Notes: generated by a model from the sequence alone, not told the origin. Counted from the stretch's first letter, positions 35,533-45,429 are shown. The stretch is DNA of 64,000 nt from Nostoc sp. UHCC 0302 (GCF_038096175.1 NZ_CP151099.1:7232001-7296000), one strand, 5' to 3'. Translations and numbers: made by a program.

Positions 35533-36240
35533 ATGCAACTACTTAAACCAGAAAATAATAAAAGAAATAACCCATTACCGCTGTTAGCATTAGGAACATT
35601 TGGCTTGCATCTGTTCAGCTTGCTATTGTTAGTATTTCATGGGTCTATGTTACAAGATTTAAGTCGGCAACTCACACCTCAAAGTTTGGTACAACTTGTG
35701 AATGGAGAAGCGATAACAGTAGACCCACAACAAAATTTAGAGCGACAACCAGAAACTATTCGGCGGTTTGTCGGCGAAACTATGAGCTTAATGCTTACTT
35801 GGTCACAGCAACAGCCGCCAAAAACAGTTTGGGAAGTTAGTTCTCAACTCATAGCGAATGATTTTAAACAAAAATTTCAATCAGAAATTACTAATTTTAA
35901 TCCAGATGCACAATTTGACAATGTAAACAGAGGCACTGAGAATATATTTGTAATCCAAAGAGTTTCTCAACCAACAAAAATAGGTGATGGACGGTGGAAA
36001 GTCGAAATCCAGGCGAATCAATTAACTTTTAGTGGTTCAGACAAGCTGGGAAAGTCAATTGGGTTTAATAAACAAATTTTAGTCAGAGCTATAGATGAAC
36101 CAGCTACTTCACTACCAAATGCAGCACCTCCGTTGCATTTAGCAGCTTACCGCCTCGGTGAAGCTAGACTAGAAATCTATAACATATGTGACATCCAAGA
36201 TAAAAATTGTTCTGGAAATTCTAACCAAGTTATACCATGA
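35533..36240 (+). CDS. VirB8-like protein, second of a tandem pair
   Basis: 235 residues. N-terminal TM (~15-38, LALGTFGLHLFSLLLLVFHG) and a periplasmic domain sharing with the previous protein the block VQLVNGE... LERQPETIRRFVGETM...TWS, then VIQRVSQPTKIGDGRWKVEI and NKQILVRAID. It lacks a ~30-residue insert of its neighbour. Its stop overlaps the next start in ATGA, showing coupling to the VirB10-like gene. Confidence 0.6.
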   Translation: MQLLKPENNKRNNPLPLLALGTFGLHLFSLLLLVFHGSMLQDLSRQLTPQSLVQLVNGEAITVDPQQNLERQPETIRRFVGETMSLMLTWSQQQPPKTVWEVSSQLIANDFKQKFQSEITNFNPDAQFDNVNRGTENIFVIQRVSQPTKIGDGRWKVEIQANQLTFSGSDKLGKSIGFNKQILVRAIDEPATSLPNAAPPLHLAAYRLGEARLEIYNICDIQDKNCSGNSNQVIP

Positions 36241-37814
36241 CACCTTATTCAATTCCCTCAGAAACATCTGGACAAAATCTATTTACTCTAACCACCGACG
36301 ATCGCCAGCTAGAAGTAGAATCTTTAGATTGGGAATCACGGATGGCCAGGTTGGTTGGCTTTCAAGAAGACTCTTCTGCTACCAAAGCCTCAGCATCAGA
36401 AGATGATGCTACTTTGCAGCCATCGGTTTCTGAACCAGAAGAATTTCAAACTAAGCAACCCCTCTCATCTAACCCTTTTGCGAAGTTAGGCTTAGTGGGT
36501 GGTGCTACCTTAGCAATGGTTTTGTTCGCTGGCGTATTTTTATCGCAACTGATGAGCAGTGGCAATCAGAAGTCTACTAATATTGTTACCCCAGAAGTGC
36601 GATCGGAGCCAACTACATCCACCTCTCCAGATTTAGAAGCAGAAGTAGAAACTCTGAAAACGAAACTAGCCCTAACTGAACAAGTAGAGTTGGTGAAATC
36701 AGCACAACAAAAACTCAGAACTGAAAAAGCAACGCCTGTAGTCGCTACACGAGTAGAACCTGTCAGAAATAGACCGCGAATAGCACAGCAAGCAACGTCA
36801 GCACCCGTACAAACAGCTTATGTGCCTCGCCCAGTCACAGTTGCACCTCCTGTTCAAATACCTCAAACACCACAGTTACCAGTTGTTAAGCCAGAAACTA
36901 CACCAATCGTCAATGTAACTCCACCGCCGCCACCAAACCCAATCGACGAGTGGTCAAGGTTAGCAAAGTTAGGTAGCTACGGCATGGTAAATGTCGCTAC
37001 TCAACCTAATACAGCTAATGCAGCCACTTATGCACCGCCACAAAATACCCAAGTAGCACAACAGCCACAACAGCCACCACAGCCACCACCGACAACCCCG
37101 GCGGCAAGTCCAACGCAATCGCAAAACTCGAAATCAGTAGCAGTAGGGGCTAATGCCAAAGCTGTATTGGCAACAGCTGTATTTGGTGAAACTACTAGGA
37201 GTAGAAGTAACGACGACAAAGACGAAAACAAAAATGTATTTGTTGTACGTTTGAAACAACCACTAAAATCTGTAGATGGTCAAATTGCTTTACCTGCCAA
37301 TACCGAATTTCTAACTGAAATTCGTTCTATTTCTGAACAAGGCTTACTACAGTTGGATGTAACCAAAGTTATTAAACAAAATAATGGCAATTCCACAGAA
37401 ATAAGCCTACCGTCGAACGCCATAACTATTCGCGCTTCTCAAGGCAGACCTTTAATAGCAAACCAATTTTCTGGTAAAGGAGCCTCAACTACTGGGCTGG
37501 ATGTAGGACTATTTGTCTTGGGTGCTGCTGGTAAAGTGGGAGAGGTATTAAATCGTCCTGATACCAAATTAGAATGTCCTAACAATCGTACTGTAAATAG
37601 TACTACTAACGATAACCCTTATTGCTTTCAGACTACCGACAACAGACGCAACATTTTGGCAGGGTTGTTAGAAGGAGGGATGAATACTGTAGTACCTCAA
37701 ATTGCCCAGCGAAATCAACAGGCTATTTCTCAAATGATGCAACGTAGTAACGTTTGGTTTTTAGCAGCTGGTAAAGATGTTGAAATATATGTCAATCAAT
37801 CAATGCAGTTTTAA
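36237..37814 (+). CDS. VirB10-like core complex protein
   Basis: 525 residues with VirB10 architecture: cytoplasmic N-terminus (~1-83), a single TM (~84-106, LGLVGGATLAMVLFAGVFLSQL), a coiled coil (~128-165), a long Pro/Gln-rich periplasmic linker (~190-300) and a C-terminal TrbI/VirB10-like beta domain (~320-525; VFVVRLKQPLKSVDGQIALP, GLLQLDVTKVI, AAGKDVEIYVNQSMQF). VirB10 spans both membranes and senses ATP use by VirB4. A hydrophobic GLDVGLFVLGAAGKVGEVL may be the outer-membrane antenna. The C-terminal VxI-Y-V pattern is a family hallmark. Confidence 0.75.
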   Translation: MTPYSIPSETSGQNLFTLTTDDRQLEVESLDWESRMARLVGFQEDSSATKASASEDDATLQPSVSEPEEFQTKQPLSSNPFAKLGLVGGATLAMVLFAGVFLSQLMSSGNQKSTNIVTPEVRSEPTTSTSPDLEAEVETLKTKLALTEQVELVKSAQQKLRTEKATPVVATRVEPVRNRPRIAQQATSAPVQTAYVPRPVTVAPPVQIPQTPQLPVVKPETTPIVNVTPPPPPNPIDEWSRLAKLGSYGMVNVATQPNTANAATYAPPQNTQVAQQPQQPPQPPPTTPAASPTQSQNSKSVAVGANAKAVLATAVFGETTRSRSNDDKDENKNVFVVRLKQPLKSVDGQIALPANTEFLTEIRSISEQGLLQLDVTKVIKQNNGNSTEISLPSNAITIRASQGRPLIANQFSGKGASTTGLDVGLFVLGAAGKVGEVLNRPDTKLECPNNRTVNSTTNDNPYCFQTTDNRRNILAGLLEGGMNTVVPQIAQRNQQAISQMMQRSNVWFLAAGKDVEIYVNQSMQF

Positions 37815-37896
37815 ATAGGGGAGGCAAGAGTTAAAAGTCAGAAAGCAGAAGGAGAAGTAAATAATTGGATTTTCCTCTCATCTCGCGTTTATAGCC

Positions 37897-38466
37897 ATGA
37901 AAAACAATAACAACTTGCACAAAAATACATCTAATAAATCGTATTTCCTACCTCTAGCTTCCCTAATTTTCTCGGCAGCTACGTTTTTTGTGGCAGGTCG
38001 TGCTATCGCTCAAAACGCTGTTCTTCGTTCTATGTTTTCCTGCCAAGCGCAAGGTTTAGGGGGAGTAGTACCTACTATCGAAGTTTCGTATAAACAAGGT
38101 ACAAACTTGAGTTTTATTCAATCTGGAGAAGTCATCAAAAAAGTTTGGTTAAACGACCCATCACAGGTAACTATAGATTTTGATGGCCCAGTATGTATGC
38201 AGTTCGGTCAAGACGCTAATACTAATGCAGGAGATTGTCAAAAATCAGCAGCTAATGTCATGCAACTCAGACGAATTCCTAAACTGAAAATTCCTGGCCT
38301 TCCCAATACTAGCAATACACTTTTAACAGTCGTGACTGAAGCGCAAGGCAAAAGCAAGTTGTATACTTTTCGAGTCTTATACGGAGAAACTGACCCAGGA
38401 TATCATACTCTAGCCATTTTCCCCGATCCTGCATCTCCTAAAGAAGCGTCTTGTGTGAGAAAATAA
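37897..38466 (+). CDS. Short VirB9-like periplasmic protein candidate
   Basis: 189 residues with a signal peptide (~1-39, SAATFFVAGRAIAQ). The rest reads as the N-terminal domain of VirB9/TrbG: strands SGEVIKKVWLNDPSQVTIDF and LLTVVTEAQGKSKLYTFRVLYG. Typical VirB9 is ~270-300 residues; the C-terminal cap domain that meets VirB7 and VirB10 is missing. Two Cys in the first half (SCQAQG; GPVC) and one near the end may form disulfides. Last gene of the cluster; it ends 18 bp from lnt in convergent orientation. Confidence 0.5.
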   Translation: MKNNNNLHKNTSNKSYFLPLASLIFSAATFFVAGRAIAQNAVLRSMFSCQAQGLGGVVPTIEVSYKQGTNLSFIQSGEVIKKVWLNDPSQVTIDFDGPVCMQFGQDANTNAGDCQKSAANVMQLRRIPKLKIPGLPNTSNTLLTVVTEAQGKSKLYTFRVLYGETDPGYHTLAIFPDPASPKEASCVRK

Positions 38467-38484
38467 TAGTCAGGTAGCTGATTA

Positions 38485-40143
38485 TTAATTACTTGTTTTC
38501 CTTGTGCCGCTAACTTTAATTACTAGCCAAGCCCCTGCGGAAGATATTAACAACAACGGTGTCAACCAATCACCCCAGCGCACATATAAAGTCTGCGTCT
38601 GTCGGCGATAAATCGTTTCAGCATGAGTTTGGTAGGTGTTATATCCAGATATCCACAAAGTTTGACCGTGAGGGTCTACAAAAGCCGAATATCCGGTATT
38701 AGTCGCCCGTACTGCCCATCTATCGGTTTCAATTGCCCGCATAATGTCTTGTGCATGGTGCTGAAGTGACATAGCCGCTGTGTAGTGGGCATCATTAGAA
38801 GAACTGAGGATAAACTGCCCACCCATAGCAGCTTGATAACGAAATCGTTCAGCAAAAGCAGATTCATAACAAATACCGACAATAGCACGACCAAAAGGGG
38901 TACTAAAGACTTGATTTGGTGAACCTGGGACTTGATGTTCGTCTAAAGGCGATAAACGCTCAATAATCTTACCTAAAATTTGTTCAAAGGGTATATATTC
39001 TCCCAGTGGTACTAGCTTGGCTTTATCGTAGCGGCTAACAATTTCACCGTTACCAGCGACAGTAAATAAGCTGTTTGTATAACTGCGTCCCCGTTCTCCA
39101 AATGCCCCAATCCAAGCAACTGCGCCCTTTTCTCTAACTGCTGAAACTAGAGCAGTTTTTGGCAAGTCGCGTTGGAAAAAAGGTAAGGCTCCTTCTGGTG
39201 TCAGAACTGCATTTACGCTTTGCTCTACTAAAGTTTCATACCCATTGGTGTAGCCTGCAACGGCACGGCGTAATCCTTCTGGAAGCAGTTTAATTCGGTT
39301 GGGAATATTGCCCTGAATAATCCCCACTTTCAATGCTGCTTCTGGGGGTTGGGCAATGGGACGAATATATAAGATCAGGCCAATCAGGTGTAGGGTGATT
39401 AATAATCCTGTGGCGCTCAGTAAATATTTATTTACGAACCGCCGAGACGCAGAGGACGCAGAGAAATTCTTAGCTTCTTTGGTGTCTTCTATGCGAGATG
39501 CTTCTCTACGAGAGGCTTCCCCAACGCGAAGGCGGTTTATCCATGCTTCGGCGATTAAGCCATTCACTGCAACAATTGCTGCTGTAACGGTACTAGGCCC
39601 AGAGAGTTGACCAAGGTGTAAAACTATCAGGTTATGCGGGCTTTGTGTGTAAGAAAGAGAACTCCACCACAAAGGGCCAGCGCTCCAAACTGCTTCTAAA
39701 CCGCACCAGATAGCTGTACCGAATAGCACCCGTAGCCATGATTTCTGCCCAACTAGACGAGCTATGCAAGCCACCCATACAGTGACAAATATTCCCCCCC
39801 AGAGGCTAATAAATCCCCAACAGAAGAGGGTAATTGCCAAACTCGGCCACCAAGGCACGCCTAGCCAAGTCATAGGATGAATGCCAGTAATCCAGGATAG
39901 GGCAACACCATGATAACCGATACCCCAAGCTAGGGAAAGGAGGGCGAGAGGGGGAGATAATTTTTTTCTTTGTGAAGAATTGAGAACTAAGACCCAAAGG
40001 GGAGCTAGGGCAAACCAGGCCAAAAACCATGCACTTACAGGGGCTACGGTTAGCCCCATTAAAATGCCACTAGCTAAAGCAATGAAGCAAGGGAGTAAAA
40101 ACGTTATTCTCTCCCCCAACTTTTTACTCAGCTTCTTCTGCAT
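38485..40143 (-). CDS. lnt: Apolipoprotein N-acyltransferase with repeat-encoded insert
   Basis: Transfers an acyl chain to the N-terminal Cys of lipoproteins in the inner membrane. N-terminal multi-span region followed by a nitrilase domain with catalytic Glu ([11 protein letters not shown]), Lys ([17 protein letters not shown]) and Cys (VGICYESAF). Start: ATG 40143 ([10 protein letters not shown]) leaves a 20-bp overlap with gyrA; an ATG at 40188 is possible but would overlap more. About 40 residues (roughly 200-240; [20 protein letters not shown]...) are encoded by dispersed repeat DNA (39430-39535) yet keep frame and fall between membrane region and nitrilase domain, where they are probably tolerated. 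Confidence 0.9.
   Translation of the reverse strand: MQKKLSKKLGERITFLLPCFIALASGILMGLTVAPVSAWFLAWFALAPLWVLVLNSSQRKKLSPPLALLSLAWGIGYHGVALSWITGIHPMTWLGVPWWPSLAITLFCWGFISLWGGIFVTVWVACIARLVGQKSWLRVLFGTAIWCGLEAVWSAGPLWWSSLSYTQSPHNLIVLHLGQLSGPSTVTAAIVAVNGLIAEAWINRLRVGEASRREASRIEDTKEAKNFSASSASRRFVNKYLLSATGLLITLHLIGLILYIRPIAQPPEAALKVGIIQGNIPNRIKLLPEGLRRAVAGYTNGYETLVEQSVNAVLTPEGALPFFQRDLPKTALVSAVREKGAVAWIGAFGERGRSYTNSLFTVAGNGEIVSRYDKAKLVPLGEYIPFEQILGKIIERLSPLDEHQVPGSPNQVFSTPFGRAIVGICYESAFAERFRYQAAMGGQFILSSSNDAHYTAAMSLQHHAQDIMRAIETDRWAVRATNTGYSAFVDPHGQTLWISGYNTYQTHAETIYRRQTQTLYVRWGDWLTPLLLISSAGAWLVIKVSGTRKTSN
39430..39535. repeat. Dispersed repeats inside the lnt reading frame
   Basis: GACGCAGAGGACGCAGAG (~39444-39461) is the unit found at 33359-33387, and CTTCTCTACGAGAGGCTTCC followed by AACGCGAAGGCGG resembles the dispersed family of the 11234 and 13140 blocks. 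Both lie in the coding sequence and read in frame. Confidence 0.75.
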
Positions 40144-42757
40144 CACCAGCATCAGGAGGAACGATCGCCACTCCGGTAATGGCATCATCTTCGTCTAGGC
40201 GCTGCACTCTCACCCCAGTAGCCGATCGCGATTGTATAGAAATCGCATTCACCGCCTGACGAATGATAATACCGCGATTGGTGACCATCATGATTTCATC
40301 ATCGTCATTGTTGACAATGCGTAGGGTTGCCAACTTGTCTTTGGTTTTGCGGTTTTTGAATTTAGTTGCCATTAAACCTTGACCAGCACGGTTTTGCAAG
40401 CGGAACTGACCAACTGGTACGCGCTTGCCGTATCCTCCCATAGTAATCACCAACACCCAAGGGCCAACGATGCCATTGCTAGGCACTTCTGTGGACTCTT
40501 CATTAATTTCGGTAATTTCGATATCTTCTGTTTCGACTGTTTCGATAGTTTCGACAGTTTCGACAGTTTCGATATCTTCAATCTCGGCTTCTGTAACTGT
40601 ATCCAAAGTTTCAAGAATTGCTGCGGGGAGAATATCCATACCCACCAGTTCATCTTTATTTTTGAGTTTCATGGCTTTCACCCCACGAGTTGCCCTACTT
40701 AAAGGACGTAGTTGTTCGTGGTTGCACCGGAAATTAATCGCCATCCCGTTACGAGAACCAATGATTACACTGTCCTCTACTCTGGCGCGTCGCACCCAGC
40801 GCAGTTGGTCGCCTTCTTCTAAGGAAATGGCAATCAAACCATTGGCGCGAATGTGACTAAACGCTGCCAATTCGGTTTTCTTGATATAGCCGCCCTTGGT
40901 GAGCATGACCAGATATTCTTCACTGCTAAACTCGTCAACAGGTACAATCGAGGTAATTTTTTCTTCTTTGGGAATGGGTAGCATTTGGACAATTGGTGTA
41001 CCGCGACTAGTACGCGAACCAACAGGAATTTGATACGCCCTCAAGCAGTAAACGACGCCACGCTCGCTAAAGAATAAAACACTATCGTGATCGCAGCAAG
41101 TTAAGAAATGCTCAACGGTATCGTCATCTTTCACCTTAGCAGCGGCTTTGCCTCTAGTAGCACGGCTTTGTGCCTCAAAGGTGTTAACTGGCATCCGCTT
41201 GATGTAACCTTGCTCGGTGATCAGAATTATCGCTTTTTCATTAGCAATCAAATCACGGTCATCTAAGTCACCTTCCCCTGGCAAAATCACTGTCCGCCGG
41301 GGTGTGGCGAAGCTAGTTTTTAGCTGTGCAACTTCCGTTTCAATGATTTCCAGCACTCGCTCCCGTCGTGCCAAAATATCCTGCAAGTCGGCAATTTGCG
41401 ATTGTAAGTCGTCGTGTTCTTGACGAATTTTGTCTGCTTCTAAGGCAGTCAACCGCCGTAACTGCATCTGCAAAATCGCGTCTGCTTGTACTTCCGAAAG
41501 CCCGTAAGTTGTGATTAACTCACCTTTAGCTGTAGGCGCGTCAGGAGCATGGCGAATCAAGTTAATAATTGCATCTAAATGAGATAGAGCAATCAATAAA
41601 CCTTGCAAAATATGGTCGCGTTCCTCAGCTTTTCGTAGTTCGTAACGTGTGCGTCTGGCAATGGATTCGATGCGGAAATCCAAAAAGACGTTTAGGAACT
41701 GCTTGAGAGTGAGAATTTGCGGTTCGCTATTCACTAACGCCAGCATATTCGCGCCAAAGTTGGCTTGTAGTGGCGTTTGCTTGTAGAGGTTGTTCAACAC
41801 GACGCGAGGATAGGCATCACGCTTGAGTTCGATGACGATTCGCATCCCGTCGCGATCGCTTTCATCCCGAATGTCTGCAATTCCCTCTAATCGCTTTTCA
41901 TTCACCATTTCAGCGATTTTTTCAATCAGCGCCGCTTTGTTGGTTTGGTAGGGCAGCTCGGTGATGATGATCGCTTCCCTTTCTGGTCGTCCACGCTGTT
42001 CGATGGTTTCAATATTAGCTACGCCGCGCATAGTAATCGAACCGCGCCCAGTGGTGTAAGCTTCCCGAATCGCAGCTGTTCCCAAAATCTGCGCCCCAGT
42101 CGGAAAGTCTGGGCCGTGGATATACTGCATTAATTCGAGATCAGTGATTTCTGGATTGTGAATTAGTGCCACTAAGCCATCAATCAATTCACCTAAGTTG
42201 TGGGGAGGGATGTTAGTCGCCATCCCCACAGCAATCCCAGAGGAACCATTTAGTAGTAACTGCGGGACACGTGCCGGCAGGACTGTTGGTTCTTGCTGAG
42301 AACCATCGAAGTTATCAGCAAAGTCTACTGTTTCTGATTCAATGTCGTGCAGTAGTCCAGCACTAGTTAAAGCTTGCAAACGGCATTCTGTGTATCGCAT
42401 TGCCGCTGGCGGATCGTTGTCTACGGAACCGAAGTTACCGTGTCCGTTAACTAAGGGCGATCGCATCGAAAAATCTTGTGCCATCCGCACCAAGGCATCG
42501 TATACTGCCGTGTCACCGTGGGGGTGATATTTACCCAATACTTCCCCCACCACACGAGCGCATTTCTTAAAGGGGCGATCGTGTGTCAGACCTAGCTCGT
42601 GCATTGCGTACAGTATGCGACGATGCACAGGTTTTAGACCATCCCTGGCATCTGGCAATGCCCGACCCACTATCACGCTCATGGCGTATTCCAGATAAGA
42701 CTGCGACATTTCGTTCCGCAAGTCTGTCGGGATAATCCTCTCCTGTGAGAATGTCAT
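40124..42757 (-). CDS. gyrA: DNA gyrase subunit A
   Basis: 877 residues. N-terminal breakage-reunion domain with [12 protein letters not shown], the quinolone region [17 protein letters not shown] and the catalytic Tyr in [10 protein letters not shown] (~122). The C-terminal pinwheel domain has six blades; the GyrA box is degenerate ([11 protein letters not shown]) as in other cyanobacteria. Between late blades is an acidic repeat insert (~730-765, [20 protein letters not shown]), DNA 40510-40585 with repeated TTTCGACAG units. Thr stands at the E. coli Ser83 position and Asp at 87. It precedes lnt on the same strand with a short overlap. Confidence 0.96.
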   Translation of the reverse strand: MTFSQERIIPTDLRNEMSQSYLEYAMSVIVGRALPDARDGLKPVHRRILYAMHELGLTHDRPFKKCARVVGEVLGKYHPHGDTAVYDALVRMAQDFSMRSPLVNGHGNFGSVDNDPPAAMRYTECRLQALTSAGLLHDIESETVDFADNFDGSQQEPTVLPARVPQLLLNGSSGIAVGMATNIPPHNLGELIDGLVALIHNPEITDLELMQYIHGPDFPTGAQILGTAAIREAYTTGRGSITMRGVANIETIEQRGRPEREAIIITELPYQTNKAALIEKIAEMVNEKRLEGIADIRDESDRDGMRIVIELKRDAYPRVVLNNLYKQTPLQANFGANMLALVNSEPQILTLKQFLNVFLDFRIESIARRTRYELRKAEERDHILQGLLIALSHLDAIINLIRHAPDAPTAKGELITTYGLSEVQADAILQMQLRRLTALEADKIRQEHDDLQSQIADLQDILARRERVLEIIETEVAQLKTSFATPRRTVILPGEGDLDDRDLIANEKAIILITEQGYIKRMPVNTFEAQSRATRGKAAAKVKDDDTVEHFLTCCDHDSVLFFSERGVVYCLRAYQIPVGSRTSRGTPIVQMLPIPKEEKITSIVPVDEFSSEEYLVMLTKGGYIKKTELAAFSHIRANGLIAISLEEGDQLRWVRRARVEDSVIIGSRNGMAINFRCNHEQLRPLSRATRGVKAMKLKNKDELVGMDILPAAILETLDTVTEAEIEDIETVETVETIETVETEDIEITEINEESTEVPSNGIVGPWVLVITMGGYGKRVPVGQFRLQNRAGQGLMATKFKNRKTKDKLATLRIVNNDDDEIMMVTNRGIIIRQAVNAISIQSRSATGVRVQRLDEDDAITGVAIVPPDAGDAEEAE

Positions 42758-43170
42758 AACCTAAAAATCTCCAAAAATCGTAGATTTTAGCCTTTATACT
42801 CGGCAAAGCGCAAAATTACTCTAAATTGCTCTTGAATAATTGCTATATTTTGTTACAATGTTAACACATATTGCCTTTTTTTGCCTGAATAGCTAACATA
42901 GACGGCTCGTCAAATGCCCATGTATTTAGGCTGAAAGACTGTTAGTTAAATTTGCAAGTAATTGAGTTAGAAATTCGGCAAAATAATAGTACAATTTTAC
43001 CAATTATTAGGCTGTTTGGGATTTACGCAAGAACTATCTGAAACTCTTACTTATTCGTATTCTTGGCGTCTGGCTGTCCTAAAAGCAGATGAAGCGTCCA
43101 TACAGTTAATTAGTTTTTTCATCAATTTGCCTAATTACTGCGATTATTTACCTGAAATTCCGAGTATTTA
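42758..43170. other. 413-bp divergent gap, no gene seen
   Basis: AT-rich region between divergent gyrA and a small gene. It should hold both promoters. No repeat, RNA gene or ORF was recognised. Confidence 0.5.
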
Positions 43171-43380
43171 ATGACTTTCCAACAATTACAAATAGGTGAC
43201 TACTTTCGGATACGAGGAATGAGTTCCGCTTACGTCTATAGGAAGGCTAGCAGTTCATGTTGCAGCCTAAACGCTCTATTACAGCCGATTCGACCTGGAA
43301 CCACAGTTACACCGCTGACTCAGGCAGAAATTGCTAAGTATTTTGCAGTCAAAGAAGAATTCCTTAAAAACCTTAAGTAA
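43171..43380 (+). CDS. Small conserved-type hypothetical protein (69 aa)
   Basis: 69 residues, soluble, beginning MTFQQLQIGDYFRIRGMSSAYVYRK and ending FAVKEEFLKNLK. The start FxxLxIGDxFR-x-x resembles a short beta-barrel-like motif seen in several small cyanobacterial proteins. Contains a Cys pair (SSCCS). Function unknown. A short AT-rich spacer and an STRR follow. Confidence 0.6.
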   Translation: MTFQQLQIGDYFRIRGMSSAYVYRKASSSCCSLNALLQPIRPGTTVTPLTQAEIAKYFAVKEEFLKNLK

Positions 43381-43392
43381 TTGTAATTTCTT

Positions 43393-43425
43393 AATTACGA
43401 ATTACGAATTACGAATTACGAATTA
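43393..43425. repeat. STRR: AATTACG heptamer overlapping a gene end
   Basis: About 4.7 copies of AATTACG. The ClC gene stop lies inside it (43409), so its last residues L-I-R-N-S and stop codon are written in the repeat. It is the reverse complement of the heptamer at 34550-34581. Confidence 0.9.
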
Positions 43426-44752
43426 ATTCAGTGGCTTCCTCCTGAGATTTAAGTTGAGATGCAATCAAGGGAACTTTGGGAGCCAGAAAAAATCCCATCA
43501 AACTAGCAAACAGAATTGGTGTAAAGGGGCTGAAGTTAGTCAGTTTTGAAAGTAACAAAGTAGTACTTATAGGTGTGCGCGTTACAGCTGCATTAATAGC
43601 TGCCATCGTACAAATCATCGCCAGGGCTGGATTCAGTCCCGGAATTAAAACTGTGATCGCTTTACCGATACAAGCACCAGTAAAAAACAACGGGATAATG
43701 AATCCACCACGCCAGCCACCTGTGACAGTCACGCTAATGGCAGCCATTTTACCAAGGGCTAGAGTCAAGAGGAAAATAGCAGAAAAGTTAGTATCGAGGA
43801 CTGATTCTAACTCTTCATGTCCAAAATAACGGGTGAGTGGCAAGAGAACTGCTAAACTTCCTAGTCCCAGTCCAGCCAGTGTGGTGCGGACATAAATGGG
43901 GCCGGGAATCAAAGTAAATAAGCGATCGCAACCCCGAAAAATTGCCATAAAAATCCATCCTGCGATCGCCCCAATAATTCCGAACATGATCGCGATTGCA
44001 AAATCGTCAATGTTCTCCAGGCGATACTGCGGAAAATGCCAAGTGGGTGCAATTCCCAAGTGTGTAATCGCTGCAAATACTAGGTAACTAGCACAACTTG
44101 AAACAATCGCTGGCATCAAGGCTTCGTAATATTCCACAATATGCTGATGATGCAAAATCTCCAGAGCGAATATAGCACCGCCCAGGGGTGCGCCAAACAA
44201 AGCTGTGAAACCAGCAGCCATCGCCGCAAGACTCATCGATCTGAGGTCTTCACCTTGAAGTTTTAAGCGATCGGCAACCCAAGTACCAAAAGAACCTGTA
44301 ACCTGCACCAATGGTGCTTCTGGCCCAGCACTACCGCCAGCCGATATGCTAAGTAGAGAAGCGAGAATCATTGAAGGATTTTTGCGAGTATCCAAGCGTC
44401 CGCCACGAAAATGGATATTATCAACAATCACAGCGATTTCACCGGGATTTCCCAAAAAATGAATCACCAGCCCAATAACTAAACCAGCTAATGGCATCAC
44501 TATCAACAGGCTTAAACCGTCAAATCTTTGCAGATTATGAGTTATCTGCTCTAAAACATTCCAGTAAAACGCAGCAAATAGACCTCCCGCAGCCCCCACA
44601 ACTGCCCAGCGCATAACCCATTTTGAAATCATCAAAGGATTACGCTTTGCCAGTCCAAAAAGTTGCAAAAATGTCCAACGTTGAGTTTGATTACTAGTGG
44701 GCGGCTTATTTGATGACACTGCTGATTTCCTATTTGACGTAATGAAACACAA
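43409..44752 (-). CDS. ClC-family chloride channel/transporter
   Basis: 447 residues, ten or more hydrophobic segments. Selectivity-filter motifs: GSAGPEAPLVQVTGSFG (in place of G-K/R-E-G-P), GGWRGGFIIPLFFTGACIG and the GAPLGGAIFALEI helix. The Glu that gates exchange appears in AGPEAP. No CBS domains, as in prokaryotic ClC. The N-terminus has ~40 extra polar residues before the first span; a downstream start (MISKWVMRW) is possible. Antiporter or channel cannot be decided here. Confidence 0.88.
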   Translation of the reverse strand: MCFITSNRKSAVSSNKPPTSNQTQRWTFLQLFGLAKRNPLMISKWVMRWAVVGAAGGLFAAFYWNVLEQITHNLQRFDGLSLLIVMPLAGLVIGLVIHFLGNPGEIAVIVDNIHFRGGRLDTRKNPSMILASLLSISAGGSAGPEAPLVQVTGSFGTWVADRLKLQGEDLRSMSLAAMAAGFTALFGAPLGGAIFALEILHHQHIVEYYEALMPAIVSSCASYLVFAAITHLGIAPTWHFPQYRLENIDDFAIAIMFGIIGAIAGWIFMAIFRGCDRLFTLIPGPIYVRTTLAGLGLGSLAVLLPLTRYFGHEELESVLDTNFSAIFLLTLALGKMAAISVTVTGGWRGGFIIPLFFTGACIGKAITVLIPGLNPALAMICTMAAINAAVTRTPISTTLLLSKLTNFSPFTPILFASLMGFFLAPKVPLIASQLKSQEEATELIRNS

Positions 44753-44991
44753 GATACTGAATATTCACGCTTTTTATGGTATGCGCTACTTACTTTAGTG
44801 AATCATCTTCAGCCTCAACATGGTTATCATTTTTCCTGGTGTATCCAATAACTTCTCCCAATATGAATTTATTTGTGAGCAAAATAGTGCAGAGAGTGCA
44901 GTTTAGAAATAGCGATTTAAGCCCGAAGATAGTGTATGCTTCGCAACAATATCTCTTAAGCTTGGGCTAGAAGTTGGAGAAAATATTATTT

Positions 44992-45210
44992 ATGAATAAA
45001 GAAACAGTTCCTAGCCAAGCTGAAAAATCGAATCCAGAAGGTGATGCATCGCAACTAAGCCCAGAGGTACTTGACATGATCAAACACCCGCCAAAAATGG
45101 ACGATGTAATCCGGGAGCAATCGCCAGAAGAACGTAGGGGTAACAATGCTTTAGTACCTGAAATGCTAGACGAACCAAGCGATGAAATGATTGGATTTAC
45201 AAGAGACTAG
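44992..45210 (+). CDS. Hypothetical acidic protein (72 aa)
   Basis: ATG 44992 preceded by TTGGAGA; 72 residues, acidic and Pro-rich, no hydrophobic stretch (QLSPEVLDMIKHPPKMDDVI, then EMLDEPSDEMIGF). Small soluble unknown; conserved-looking Leu-Asp-Met-Ile pattern but no named family. Confidence 0.55.
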   Translation: MNKETVPSQAEKSNPEGDASQLSPEVLDMIKHPPKMDDVIREQSPEERRGNNALVPEMLDEPSDEMIGFTRD

Positions 45211-45227
45211 TCAGTCTAGGAAATAAG

Positions 45228-45302
45228 TTTTTCTTTGTGACTTAGTGTCTTTGTGGTAAAAAAATATTGTTCAACCACTAAGACATTAAAGACACAAACA
45301 AT
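45228..45302. repeat. Inverted repeat around GTGTCTTTGTGG
   Basis: CTTAGTGTCTTTGTGGT (~45240-45256) and AACCACTAAGACATTAAAGACAC (~45273-45295) form an imperfect inverted repeat with a T/A-rich loop. It could end transcription from the left; a common dispersed type in cyanobacteria. Confidence 0.6.
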
Positions 45303-45429
45303 TATCTATGCTTCGATTTGGGGTCTTTTTCTACCCACCTTAACAGAAGTACTCCTAACTCCTAACTCAGCACTGTTTGGATGAGGATACAATGACATTC
45401 AGTATCCTGCTGCCCAACTTTTTCGCCCT

